64,000 bases of DNA from JBPYCR01 sp051846915 (GTDB lineage Bacteria; Bacillota; Bacilli; Bacillales; Amphibacillaceae). Location: NCBI RefSeq assembly GCF_051846915.1, contig NZ_JBPYCR010000001.1:62001-126000 (forward strand), in the 5' to 3' direction. Positions 45,961-53,572 of this stretch are shown piece after piece. Under the pieces are notes generated by a model that ran no database searches, had not been told where the DNA came from, and was given only the letters and a program-made list of their open reading frames with translations. Numbering within the stretch: the stretch's first letter is position 1; every line of letters begins with the position of its first letter. The position numbers and the translations under genes are program-made.

Positions 45961-46656
45961 TTAAACGAGGTACTTAAGCAATTCCTTCCAAATTGTCATT
46001 AACCTGATTGTCGTAACGGATTGAATATTCATTAGCGGAATACACGTTTTCGATTTTAGATATAAGTTTTTCATGTCTGTTTTTACGATTTTTCCTACTG
46101 TTGTTTGGTCAGATGTTTTTACCTCCACCCATGTTCCTTCCCATGTTTCCAAATTCGTTCTCATTGACTCTTCAAAAAATTGCTGTACTAAAGCATCTCG
46201 TTTCGAGACTGTTTCTCCAAATCTAAGAACGATCTTTTGTCTTAATTGATTATCATATATATGATTCTGGTGCGGGTTAGAGTACGTAGGGGTTCCAAAT
46301 GGAATATTCGCTGATTCGATCGCGGTATATGGGAGCCAAATCCGTTTTTGCAAGTTGGTCAGCATGACAAAGTCCCTGCCAACGGTTGTCACTTTACCTG
46401 TTATCGTTGAGTTTTTCTCCATATCAAACACGGGCGTAATGACCACTTCCTGATGCCTCTTCATTTTTAAAAATTTCTTGAGTGTCAATGTTTTACGATG
46501 TGGTGCATACAAATCAATCAATTTAAACACATTCATCTGACTGATATGCTCAGTGAGAATTCTTGTTTCTTCGGCCGAAACAGCGCTTGTCGGTGAAGAA
46601 AATGATGGTCTCTCTACTGGCTGCTTTGTATTAATTGCAAACTTTTTCCTCTCCAA
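45961..46656 (-). CDS. mnxD: MnxD, Sm-like-domain protein of the Mn-oxidation operon
   Basis: The TTG at 46656 has AAGGGAG seven bases upstream. The open frame begins at a TTG at 46722 without such a site, so the start is uncertain. Two Sm-like barrels are visible (VFDMEKNSTITGKVTTVG then FVMLTNLQKRIWLPYTAIES; WEGTWVEVKTSDQTTVGKIV then LYLKSKTCIPL). Role in manganese oxidation is unknown; it is conserved in mnx operons between the Sco-like and the E/F genes. A clear paralogue lies at 40520-41230. Confidence 0.78.
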   Translation of the reverse strand: MERKKFAINTKQPVERPSFSSPTSAVSAEETRILTEHISQMNVFKLIDLYAPHRKTLTLKKFLKMKRHQEVVITPVFDMEKNSTITGKVTTVGRDFVMLTNLQKRIWLPYTAIESANIPFGTPTYSNPHQNHIYDNQLRQKIVLRFGETVSKRDALVQQFFEESMRTNLETWEGTWVEVKTSDQTTVGKIVKTDMKNLYLKSKTCIPLMNIQSVTTIRLMTIWKELLKYLV

Positions 46657-46772
46657 TTCTTCTCTCCCTTCTACCTTTTCATTAGTTTTCCTACATCTAT
46701 TTATTGTTAATATATGGCTCAAATTTCTTTTGGGTTGGTTCTTCAGCCTATAAAAGTCACTTTTGGTGCTGC

Positions 46773-47363
46773 CTAATCGATAAGAGCTGTGATATTTTCC
46801 GCTAACAGCTCAAGATCTACCGAATTATTCCCCGTATTCATATCATGATAAGCCCGGACCCAATTGTTCCCATCCAGTAAATACATCTTCGTACCGTGTA
46901 CAATTAGTCCATCAGAGTCTTTTTTATACGCCATGTTAAATTGCTTGGTGATTTCCTGCGTTTGGTGAACTGTTCCTCTTAAAAAATGCCAATTCTTAGC
47001 AGTGATATTAAAATTACCTTTATATTGTTCTATTTTTTCAACGGTATCGACTTCTGGATCCAGCGTAATCAAGATTACATCGTAGTCTTGTTCGCTAACC
47101 TCTCTATTTTCCAAGGATTGTTGAAGTTTCATTAAATCCATCACTGTCATGGGGCAAACATCGGGACACGAGGTATATAAAAAGGTTACAAGCTTTGGTT
47201 TTTCCGGAGAAAAAGTATAAATTTCTCCAGTAATCGCAGGCAAGTGCGGATCTTTAATGGTAACTAATTTGGGAAGTGCAACTGTGCGAGGCCATAAAAT
47301 GTAAACAGCAACGAATCCTATGAAAACTAGGACGGTTATGATAATTTTCTTTTTCAAATACAT
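46773..47363 (-). CDS. mnxC: MnxC, Sco1/SenC-type copper chaperone-like protein
   Basis: A 196-residue membrane-anchored (helix about 6-24) thioredoxin-fold protein with the Sco metal-binding motif SCPDVCPMTVMDL (near residue 68) and the distal His in LIVHGTKMYLLDG (near residue 160). Sco proteins bind and hand over copper or reduce the thiols of copper sites, which suits supply of Cu to MnxG, MnxE and MnxF. ATG behind GAGGGGGTG. The gene starts 8 bp after mnxB. Confidence 0.9.
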   Translation of the reverse strand: MYLKKKIIITVLVFIGFVAVYILWPRTVALPKLVTIKDPHLPAITGEIYTFSPEKPKLVTFLYTSCPDVCPMTVMDLMKLQQSLENREVSEQDYDVILITLDPEVDTVEKIEQYKGNFNITAKNWHFLRGTVHQTQEITKQFNMAYKKDSDGLIVHGTKMYLLDGNNWVRAYHDMNTGNNSVDLELLAENITALID

Positions 47364-47371
47364 TCACCCCC

Positions 47372-47833
47372 TCAAACTCTTAGTGAATATAAAACTAGAC
47401 TTAGAACGAGAGTCAGTAAAAACGTAGCAAATCCGCATAGCTGATATATATTAAGAAGGATTTGCTCTTGATTGGAAATTGGGATACTGCAAATTTGCGG
47501 ATTTTTCAGAACCTCCCCAATCATCACCCCCATCGAACTGCCTATTAGTCCGTTATAGAAACCAGCGAGGACCGAATGATATTTTACCAGTGAGCCGAAT
47601 ACCCAACCGGCGGATATGCCTAGGAGGATATTCAAGATAAAAATTGTTGATAGTTCAATAGGAAGAAGGACTGTTAGGTGGATACTTAGAACCATCGTTG
47701 AAATTAATGTGGCCGTTTTCGAAATGGTTGTTGCAAACCGGTCGTCAAACAATTGCTTCCTTCTTTTAAAACGGAAGTAACAGTAAATCGTTGCTATAAG
47801 ACTCCATGCACCAAAACCATAAATGATTAACAT
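47372..47833 (-). CDS. mnxB: MnxB, membrane protein of the Mn-oxidation operon
   Basis: A 153-residue protein with about four helices and the shared core GWVFGSLVKYHSVLAGFYNG followed by GSSMGVMIGEVL. This core is similar to that of MnxA (GALFGALFDYQTMLTGLING, then GIMAPMLGAIL), so the two are paralogues. No enzymatic motif. ATG behind AGGAGG, 10 bp after mnxA. Confidence 0.82.
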   Translation of the reverse strand: MLIIYGFGAWSLIATIYCYFRFKRRKQLFDDRFATTISKTATLISTMVLSIHLTVLLPIELSTIFILNILLGISAGWVFGSLVKYHSVLAGFYNGLIGSSMGVMIGEVLKNPQICSIPISNQEQILLNIYQLCGFATFLLTLVLSLVLYSLRV

Positions 47834-47843
47834 TGTATTCCTC

Positions 47844-48263
47844 CTATGTCCTCCTTACCGCGATCACCAAGATCACCATGATTAAGCAAATGAGAATTTC
47901 TAAAACAAAAATGAAAAAAAATGGTTCTGTCAGAATTGCACCCAGCATCGGTGCCATAATCCCTACCATCAGTCCATTAATTAAACCAGTTAACATCGTT
48001 TGATAGTCAAACAGCGCACCGAACAAGGCCCCCGCTCCCATTCCAATGAGGGTTGTTAAAATAGTGACTACTGTAAAGTGGAATGGGTATTGAAAGATCA
48101 ATAGAATCCCTGTCGAAAGCGCCACAACCCCCCCGATTGCCATGGCAATATTCATTCCTAAATGGAAGCCTACCAATCGCCGATATCGGTAAACATAAAC
48201 GTACAGAAAAATAAATATTATCAGGTTCCCATAAAGGATTATCACAAAAGACACATTCTGCAT
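47844..48263 (-). CDS. mnxA: MnxA, membrane protein of the Mn-oxidation operon
   Basis: A 139-residue membrane protein with about four helices, the first gene of the operon. Core motif FGALFDYQTMLTGLING is shared with MnxB. Function unknown; presumably a membrane partner for assembly or copper supply (inference). ATG behind GGGGTGG. Three phased AATATGCAT repeats lie directly upstream. Confidence 0.82.
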   Translation of the reverse strand: MQNVSFVIILYGNLIIFIFLYVYVYRYRRLVGFHLGMNIAMAIGGVVALSTGILLIFQYPFHFTVVTILTTLIGMGAGALFGALFDYQTMLTGLINGLMVGIMAPMLGAILTEPFFFIFVLEILICLIMVILVIAVRRT

Positions 48264-48281
48264 TCAACCACCCCATAGCAA

Positions 48282-48328
48282 AATATGCATACCATAATAT
48301 AATATGCATAGCACAACAGAATATGCAT
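48282..48328. promoter_or_regulatory. Three 19-bp-phased AATATGCAT repeats upstream of mnxA, with sigma-K-like -10
   Basis: Identical AATATGCAT units start at 48282, 48301 and 48320, exactly 19 bp apart. Read on the minus strand, the middle unit gives GCATATTATAT, which fits the sigma-K -10 pattern CATAnnnTA. I see no good AC -35 at 16-17 bp. The mnx operon of a related Bacillus is known to be transcribed by sigma-K during spore formation, so this is the expected promoter region. Confidence 0.5.
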
Positions 48329-48458
48329 AACATAGCCTGTTAGTAATAGCTGCCTTTATTAATGCTTTCTTTTTAAATAGAAGCCAATACCTAAGTCAGC
48401 AATAATATCCATTACGAAATACCTCTGATTTCCGCGTAAAAATAAAAACCCGTGGATC

Positions 48459-48493
48459 AAAAAAAATCCCCCGAACCATATCAGTCCGAGGGA
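48459..48493 (-). terminator. Rho-independent terminator (minus strand)
   Basis: Minus-strand stem TCCCTCGGA/TTCGGGGGA (with G-T pairs) followed by TTTTTTTT. It lies about 450 bp past the ABC-transporter operon and about 200 bp before mnxA, so it insulates the mnx genes from upstream transcription. Confidence 0.7.
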
Positions 48494-48747
48494 ACAAAAA
48501 CATACATCTTTATTCTACTAAAATCGCTAAACCTATTTAGGAAAGGTTGTAAGAATATCTTTAATTAAATGAAGTTTCTTTCGAAGTTCACTTCCATTTT
48601 TAATTCTTTTTTAGTTCAAGATTTCTCGGGTTTCCCCTATTTTTTTCTTTATTTATTACACTATCGTATTCAACAACCATACAAAAAAAGGGTTTGAAGA
48701 GGTGTTTTTGGAGACCCAATTGAAATTAACTTAGAAGTGCACAGTGA

Positions 48748-48930
48748 AAGGATGCAAGACTTTATTACAAACGTCATAAGTTAATTGAACAAAATCATTT
48801 CTCCAAACACGCCACACACTCCACATGGGAGGAGTGGATAGAATTGATGTATTTGCGATTTTTAGCAAAACGGTCGTATGCGGGAACATATCGACTAATT
48901 TGTACGTTCGTGGGAACAGGTCAAAAGTAA
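48748..48930 (+). pseudogene. Possible gene remnant in the mnx-ABC intergenic region
   Basis: A frame without a start stays open for 61 codons and ends at TAA 48930. It reads like protein (KRHKLIEQNHFSKH, then TWEEWIELMYLRFL, then SYAGTYRLICTF) but begins after a stop codon, with no ribosome-binding site. No family is recognised. It is best treated as a fragment or chance ORF. Confidence 0.25.
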
Positions 48931-48952
48931 TCATAACATTTTATTACAGTAA

Positions 48953-50197
48953 CTAATCAACATCAACATGTTTTTCTCGTTTCGTCAAATACCACACGAT
49001 AACAAGTCCAACAATGCCCATAATAGTACCAAACAATACTTCAGAAAAACGAGCTTTCCCTTGGAACAATAGATTAAATATCAAATTTTCATCTGAAAAT
49101 ACATCATTTACAGATATGATTAACAGGCCTGCTGTCGCAATACAAAATGGCACGATTTTCATCATCATGACAATTATATTTTGACTAAACCTTGCAAGTA
49201 CAAATGTAAAAGTTGCAGCACACAAATTAAACAGAATAACGATTCCTGCAAGTAAACATGCATATTGTCCAAATGTAATGTCATACAGTTGCAATCCACC
49301 AGGACCGGGGTGAAAAGCCATGACAGATGCTTCCCAATAATCTATGGCACCATTAGCCATAAATGGAATATATGCTAACACAATGAGCAAGAATGATAAG
49401 AATACCGCACTAAATATCGTTACAACTAATTGAATTGAAAAGATCTTCCGACCGACATGTGATGAATATTGGATAAGGTTCACACCCCACATACGATCCA
49501 TTGTTAAAAATGGTGCAATCAATATAGTAATAGATATCAAGGAAAACACACCGATCCCTGCAACATAATTTGAAAAATTACTTGTTAGATCATAGCGGAT
49601 TAAATTGCCATTGTTTATGTCTAATATATGATTTGCTGCTTGAACAACGACAGGTCGACTATCATTGTCTATATATCTTGTTTGAAGATAGTCCTTATAG
49701 AAAATATACGTTCCTTCAAGTGTTATGAGTGCATGCAATTTATTTAATGGTGATGCATATAACTCTTCCAAGGATTGTGCATTATTTTCTAGTTTCTCTT
49801 GCATTATTGTTAATAGTTCAGAGCCCTTTTGCTCATCCACTATTCTTACACTAGCATTGCTAATCTCCTCATGAAACATAACATATTCCTCATAAGTAGT
49901 TATATTGTTTTCCTTAAAAATGGATTCTGTAGAAATAATATCATTTAATTCCTCGATGACTTCCGCCTTTTTACCAGGAATATCATATGAATCAAGTTCT
50001 TCTGAATCAAGTATATCACCGTAAAGTTCGAACATCTCGTTTTGATACGAACCGTAGATACCGTATTTTGATAAACTGTCATATGAATCTAAAGAATCTT
50101 TTAGAAAAGTAAACCATACGAGAACACCCATTACACCAATAATTACAATCATTCGCCAATTCCATATCTTTTTTAGCTCATATATTAATAGATTCAT
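48953..50197 (-). CDS. ABC-2-type transporter permease, second subunit
   Basis: Start at ATG 50197 behind TTGGAGG; a longer frame to 50236 has no site. About 414 residues, with one N-terminal helix (about 10-30), a large outside domain (about 35-210, acidic, containing YDIPGKKAEVIEELND), and five or six helices in the C-terminal half. This layout (ABC-2 family permease with a long extracytoplasmic loop) is shared with the gene upstream, which shows VTGKKADNIIKKYEK at the same place, so the two are distant paralogues that probably form a heterodimer. Last gene of the sigma-factor operon. Confidence 0.75.
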   Translation of the reverse strand: MNLLIYELKKIWNWRMIVIIGVMGVLVWFTFLKDSLDSYDSLSKYGIYGSYQNEMFELYGDILDSEELDSYDIPGKKAEVIEELNDIISTESIFKENNITTYEEYVMFHEEISNASVRIVDEQKGSELLTIMQEKLENNAQSLEELYASPLNKLHALITLEGTYIFYKDYLQTRYIDNDSRPVVVQAANHILDINNGNLIRYDLTSNFSNYVAGIGVFSLISITILIAPFLTMDRMWGVNLIQYSSHVGRKIFSIQLVVTIFSAVFLSFLLIVLAYIPFMANGAIDYWEASVMAFHPGPGGLQLYDITFGQYACLLAGIVILFNLCAATFTFVLARFSQNIIVMMMKIVPFCIATAGLLIISVNDVFSDENLIFNLLFQGKARFSEVLFGTIMGIVGLVIVWYLTKREKHVDVD

Positions 50198-50241
50198 TTT
50201 TTCCTCCAATTTTAAAAAACTATCAAATAGATACAAACTCC

Positions 50242-51264
50242 CTATACGATCTCTTTTTTTGCAAAAACTTTTGTGCCAATTAATATTAGCAAAGATAGGC
50301 CCAAAAAGGATGCCGACAACCCTATCGTCTCATAATACTTCCAAATAATATCTGCTCCGCCGTCAGTAAACCATTCATGACTTGTTTTCCAGAGCCAAAC
50401 TGGAGTCATTCCTAACATAGCACGTACAGTTGAGCCAATAGGAAATAAGTATTTAACGACAAACAATCCACCTAAAATAATCACAGATATCAAAAATGTT
50501 GTATAACTGTTTCGAACAAAAATTCCAGCTGTAAACCCAATCAGAGCAAAACAAATAGCTAAACCAATTGTCAGCGCAATTGTTGCCCATAAGTACTGAA
50601 CAACCGTTAAGCGATTCCAAGTGATAAAGGGTTTACCAAATTCGCCTACTGCATAGTTAAACCCACTTGACACATAATCAAACCACACACCAGAAAAATC
50701 GAATTGAAGAAAAAATATAGTCAATGACATGCCAACGACTACAACACTAGTTAACAGTGTCCCAATCCATACTGCATTGAGTTTTTTCCATATGATTTTT
50801 CTACCAATATTTGAGGCATAAACAACTGATTCTGTCCCGTTTATTTTTTCAAATGTCGTTGAAAAGATACCTAGAAACAACCCAATTAGACATACCTCTG
50901 CAATAATGAGCATAAATATTAAGCCAAACAATGTACTATGCACATATGGTGTTTGTGTACCAAAATAGAAGGATAAAGCATCCCCATTTTCCGCTTTTTG
51001 ATCGATTACTTTCTGTACTTTCTCATATTTTTTTATGATATTATCGGCCTTCTTACCGGTTACATCATATTTTTGTATATAATCTTGAGCAATATTGTCC
51101 GCTTGAAAATCAGTAAAGATATTCACCGAGTTTATATTTCTATCAAATTGATAATCATTATAAGTTAATAATATAAATGTTCCATTTAACAAAATACAGA
51201 ATATAACAAATCCTATCACCACTGGCTGAAAGAGGATCTTCTTTGATTCGTTCCAAAAAAGCAT
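50242..51264 (-). CDS. ABC-2-type transporter permease, first subunit
   Basis: A 340-residue membrane protein with one N-terminal helix, an outside loop (about 45-105), and five more helices. It partners with the ATPase encoded 9 bp upstream and the second permease. ATG behind GAGGTGG. Such three-gene sets under an ECF sigma factor are seen in B. subtilis sigY-yxlF-yxlG. The substrate is unknown; export of a peptide or antibiotic is inference. Confidence 0.78.
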   Translation of the reverse strand: MLFWNESKKILFQPVVIGFVIFCILLNGTFILLTYNDYQFDRNINSVNIFTDFQADNIAQDYIQKYDVTGKKADNIIKKYEKVQKVIDQKAENGDALSFYFGTQTPYVHSTLFGLIFMLIIAEVCLIGLFLGIFSTTFEKINGTESVVYASNIGRKIIWKKLNAVWIGTLLTSVVVVGMSLTIFFLQFDFSGVWFDYVSSGFNYAVGEFGKPFITWNRLTVVQYLWATIALTIGLAICFALIGFTAGIFVRNSYTTFLISVIILGGLFVVKYLFPIGSTVRAMLGMTPVWLWKTSHEWFTDGGADIIWKYYETIGLSASFLGLSLLILIGTKVFAKKEIV

Positions 51265-51273
51265 TTTTCCACC

Positions 51274-52128
51274 TCACATGATGTCTTCTCTGTAAACATA
51301 GAGAAATACATCTTCTAAATTTGGACTAACAGGTGTTGCAACATCACTACAGTCCTGCTCACTTACAAATCGAGTAACTGTTTTACTATTTAATTGATAT
51401 TCTGTAAGCGTAAAATATTTCTTGTTAACTGCTTTAATATTGTCCGTTTCAAACACTTTCGCTGCTAATTGATTACATATTTCTTCAGGTGTATCATTGA
51501 TTAATAATTTATGATCCTTCAGCATAATTACTTTGTTTGCTATTGTTTCAATATCAGACACAATATGGGTAGATAATATAACTATTCGTTCTTTGGATAA
51601 AGATGAAATCAAATTACGGAAACGTACACGTTCTTTCGGATCTAGACCAACAGTTGGTTCGTCTAAAATTAATATTTTAGGGTCATTTAAAATAGCTTGT
51701 GCAATTCCAACACGTTGAACCATACCACCTGAAAACTTCTTCATCTTTTTATCCCGAACAGTTGTTAAACCTACTAATTCAATCAGTTCATCGACTCTTT
51801 CCTTTGCAATTCTTCGATCAATGCATTTTAGAGTCGCCATATACAACAAAAATTCCCTTGGTGAATGATTCCGATAATACCCAAAATCCTGCGGTAAATA
51901 TCCGATTAAATCACGGTATTTCGAATCAAGCTTAATGATGTCGTCACCGTTCCAGAGAATTTCTCCTTTCGTAGGAAATATTAATGTTGTTAACATTTTT
52001 ATTAATGTTGTTTTTCCAGCACCATTTGGCGCTAATAATGCATAAACACCATTATAAAATTCTAAAGAGAGGTCCTCTAAAGCAGTAAAATTTCCATATT
52101 GTTTTGTTACATTGTTAAGTATTAACAT
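51274..52128 (-). CDS. ABC transporter ATP-binding protein
   Basis: A 284-residue ATPase of the CcmA/YxlF type. Walker A is LAPNGAGKTTLIKM (near residue 33), Q-loop YLPQDFGYYRN, signature FSGGMVQRVGIAQA, Walker B ILILDEPTVGLD and His loop in ILSTHIVSD. The C-terminal 70 residues are the variable regulatory part. It overlaps the upstream membrane gene by 14 bp, so translation is coupled. Energises the two permeases downstream. Confidence 0.9.
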   Translation of the reverse strand: MLILNNVTKQYGNFTALEDLSLEFYNGVYALLAPNGAGKTTLIKMLTTLIFPTKGEILWNGDDIIKLDSKYRDLIGYLPQDFGYYRNHSPREFLLYMATLKCIDRRIAKERVDELIELVGLTTVRDKKMKKFSGGMVQRVGIAQAILNDPKILILDEPTVGLDPKERVRFRNLISSLSKERIVILSTHIVSDIETIANKVIMLKDHKLLINDTPEEICNQLAAKVFETDNIKAVNKKYFTLTEYQLNSKTVTRFVSEQDCSDVATPVSPNLEDVFLYVYREDIM

Positions 52129-52822
52129 AGTTTTTTACCTCCGTAAATATTTTGTTCAATCGGTATACGAATAATAGACATCCAAAAACAGCTAAAATGA
52201 AAGCAATAGTAGTTGGGATTGCCCTTAAAAGATTCTCCCATTTCTCAATACCTACTAAAAATGGAATCATCCCGTTAAGAGTAATCCATGCACTAGAAAA
52301 AATCGCAAATGTCCACTTACCTTGGAATAGCCTAATTAACAAAAGACTTGATGTTACACAGATGGACAAACTAAATAAACAAAGGGAAAACAATAATAGA
52401 AATTCGTCCCCATTTCTCGTACTAAACACAAGCATTAAAATTGTTAACATAAAACCTACTAATGAATAAGCAATAATTCTTAATGCCGTAATCTGAATCA
52501 TTGTAAAATGGCATGTTTGTTTTAATTCATATAAACCATTGATTCTCTCTGACATTTCCGTAAAGAATAAAATAATTAAATAAATGATAGGAGCGATGAT
52601 TGTTGCAGACGAAAAGATAAATTGTTCGGGTAATGTAATAAAAATAACAGATGCTAATACAAGGGTTACCATTGTAATAAACCATCCATAGGATGTATCC
52701 CAAAAGATACTTCGATATTCTAATGTTCTAACTATCTCAATCATTTTTCTCCAAGAACTTTTTGGCTTTTGTAGACCTTGTTCTAAAATAAATTCAATAC
52801 TTTCATCTTTATTCATTGACAT
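52115..52822 (-). CDS. Membrane protein between the sigma factor and the ABC genes (possible anti-sigma partner)
   Basis: A 235-residue protein with a roughly 45-residue cytoplasmic N-terminus (DESIEFILEQGLQKPKSSWRK) and six helices. It overlaps the sigma gene by 14 bp and the ATPase gene by 14 bp. In sigY-like operons the gene next to the sigma factor is often a negative regulator (YxlC/YxlD), so this protein may hold the sigma factor or be a further transporter subunit. I see no zinc-type HxxxCxxC anti-sigma motif. Confidence 0.6.
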   Translation of the reverse strand: MSMNKDESIEFILEQGLQKPKSSWRKMIEIVRTLEYRSIFWDTSYGWFITMVTLVLASVIFITLPEQFIFSSATIIAPIIYLIILFFTEMSERINGLYELKQTCHFTMIQITALRIIAYSLVGFMLTILMLVFSTRNGDEFLLLFSLCLFSLSICVTSSLLLIRLFQGKWTFAIFSSAWITLNGMIPFLVGIEKWENLLRAIPTTIAFILAVFGCLLFVYRLNKIFTEVKNYVNT

Positions 52823-53360
52823 CAGAAAACTCCTTTCTCAATAAATGAATCAACCGATAATACTTTGACTTCACAGTCCCCTCAGCTTGATTTGTTAAAG
52901 TAGCAATTTCCGAGAACGTATATGCTCCAAAAGTATGTAAACGAAAGATCTGTTGAATATCAGCGGGATAACAAGCGACAAACTGCTCCATTTGTTCAAG
53001 TACGAATTTATTTTCAAATTGTATTGTAAAATCGTTATAATCGATTGGATCTACATCACCTAATTGAAGTGTTCGCTGCATTTGGTTGTAAGAACTAGAA
53101 CGAAACCAATCAATTATTTTATTAGTAGCAATTCGGTATAACCAAGTTCTAAAACCTCCTCCCTTTTTTCGGTCGTAATATTGAATGGTTTTTAACATCG
53201 AAATAAATATCTCTTGTGTTAGATCGATTGCCGTATCAACATTCGTAATTTGTCTTCTAACGTAACCATGTATGTCATCATAATACATACGAATGAGTTC
53301 ATCGGCAGCATCTCGATCGCCCTTACGCTGAATTTTTTTAATTAAACGATATTCGTTCAG
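52809..53360 (-). CDS. ECF-type RNA polymerase sigma factor, probable CTG start
   Basis: The usual ATG at 53288 would start inside region 2. Upstream the frame continues and gives LNEYRLIKKIQRKGDRDAAD then ELIRMYYDDI, which is the expected N-terminus of ECF factors. The only sensible initiator is CTG at 53358-53360, seven bases after AAGGAGG. This gives 183 residues. Region 2 (DLTQEIFISMLKT, WLYRIATNKIIDWFR) and region 4 (FSEIATLTNQAEGTVKSKYYR) are both complete. It heads an operon with a membrane partner and an ABC transporter, like sigY of B. subtilis. A TGAAAC-CGAAT promoter upstream fits autoregulation. Confidence 0.82.
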   Translation of the reverse strand: MNEYRLIKKIQRKGDRDAADELIRMYYDDIHGYVRRQITNVDTAIDLTQEIFISMLKTIQYYDRKKGGGFRTWLYRIATNKIIDWFRSSSYNQMQRTLQLGDVDPIDYNDFTIQFENKFVLEQMEQFVACYPADIQQIFRLHTFGAYTFSEIATLTNQAEGTVKSKYYRLIHLLRKEFSDVNE

Positions 53361-53395
53361 TTCTATCCCTCCTTTTTTTACCCGTCTACTTACAT

Positions 53396-53423
53396 ATTCG
53401 TAATCTATTAGAAAATAGTTTCA
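53396..53423 (-). promoter_or_regulatory. Candidate autoregulated ECF promoter
   Basis: Minus-strand TGAAAC (53418-53423) and CGAAT (53396-53400) are separated by 17 bp and lie 36 bp upstream of the CTG start. TGAAC-type -35 elements are usual for ECF sigma factors; the -10 is less exact. Confidence 0.5.
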
Positions 53424-53511
53424 GTAAAAATTAAATTATTTTAGATCACATTCTCAGTGAATAATCGATTCTATTACTTTTTGAATTTCCAGTCAATTTA
53501 ATAGATGAAAT

Positions 53512-53558
53512 AAGAGACTAACTATATAAAACCATTAACTTTATATAATTAGCCTCTT
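53512..53558 (-). terminator. Hairpin ending the recombinase transcript
   Basis: Nearly perfect 19-bp inverted repeat (AAGAGACTAACTATATAAA and TTTATATAATTAGCCTCTT) 15 bp past the recombinase stop. The U-run is weak. It may also mark the boundary of the mobile DNA. Confidence 0.5.
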
Positions 53559-53572
53559 GTTAAATATTCATA

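Noticed and set aside
48461..48952. Idea that the mnx-ABC intergenic region carries a full gene
   Set aside because: The only protein-like frame (48748-48930) has no start or ribosome-binding site.
53288..53288. ATG at 53288 as the start of the ECF sigma factor
   Set aside because: It would remove the first helix of region 2 and has no ribosome-binding site, while CTG 53360 has a perfect one.
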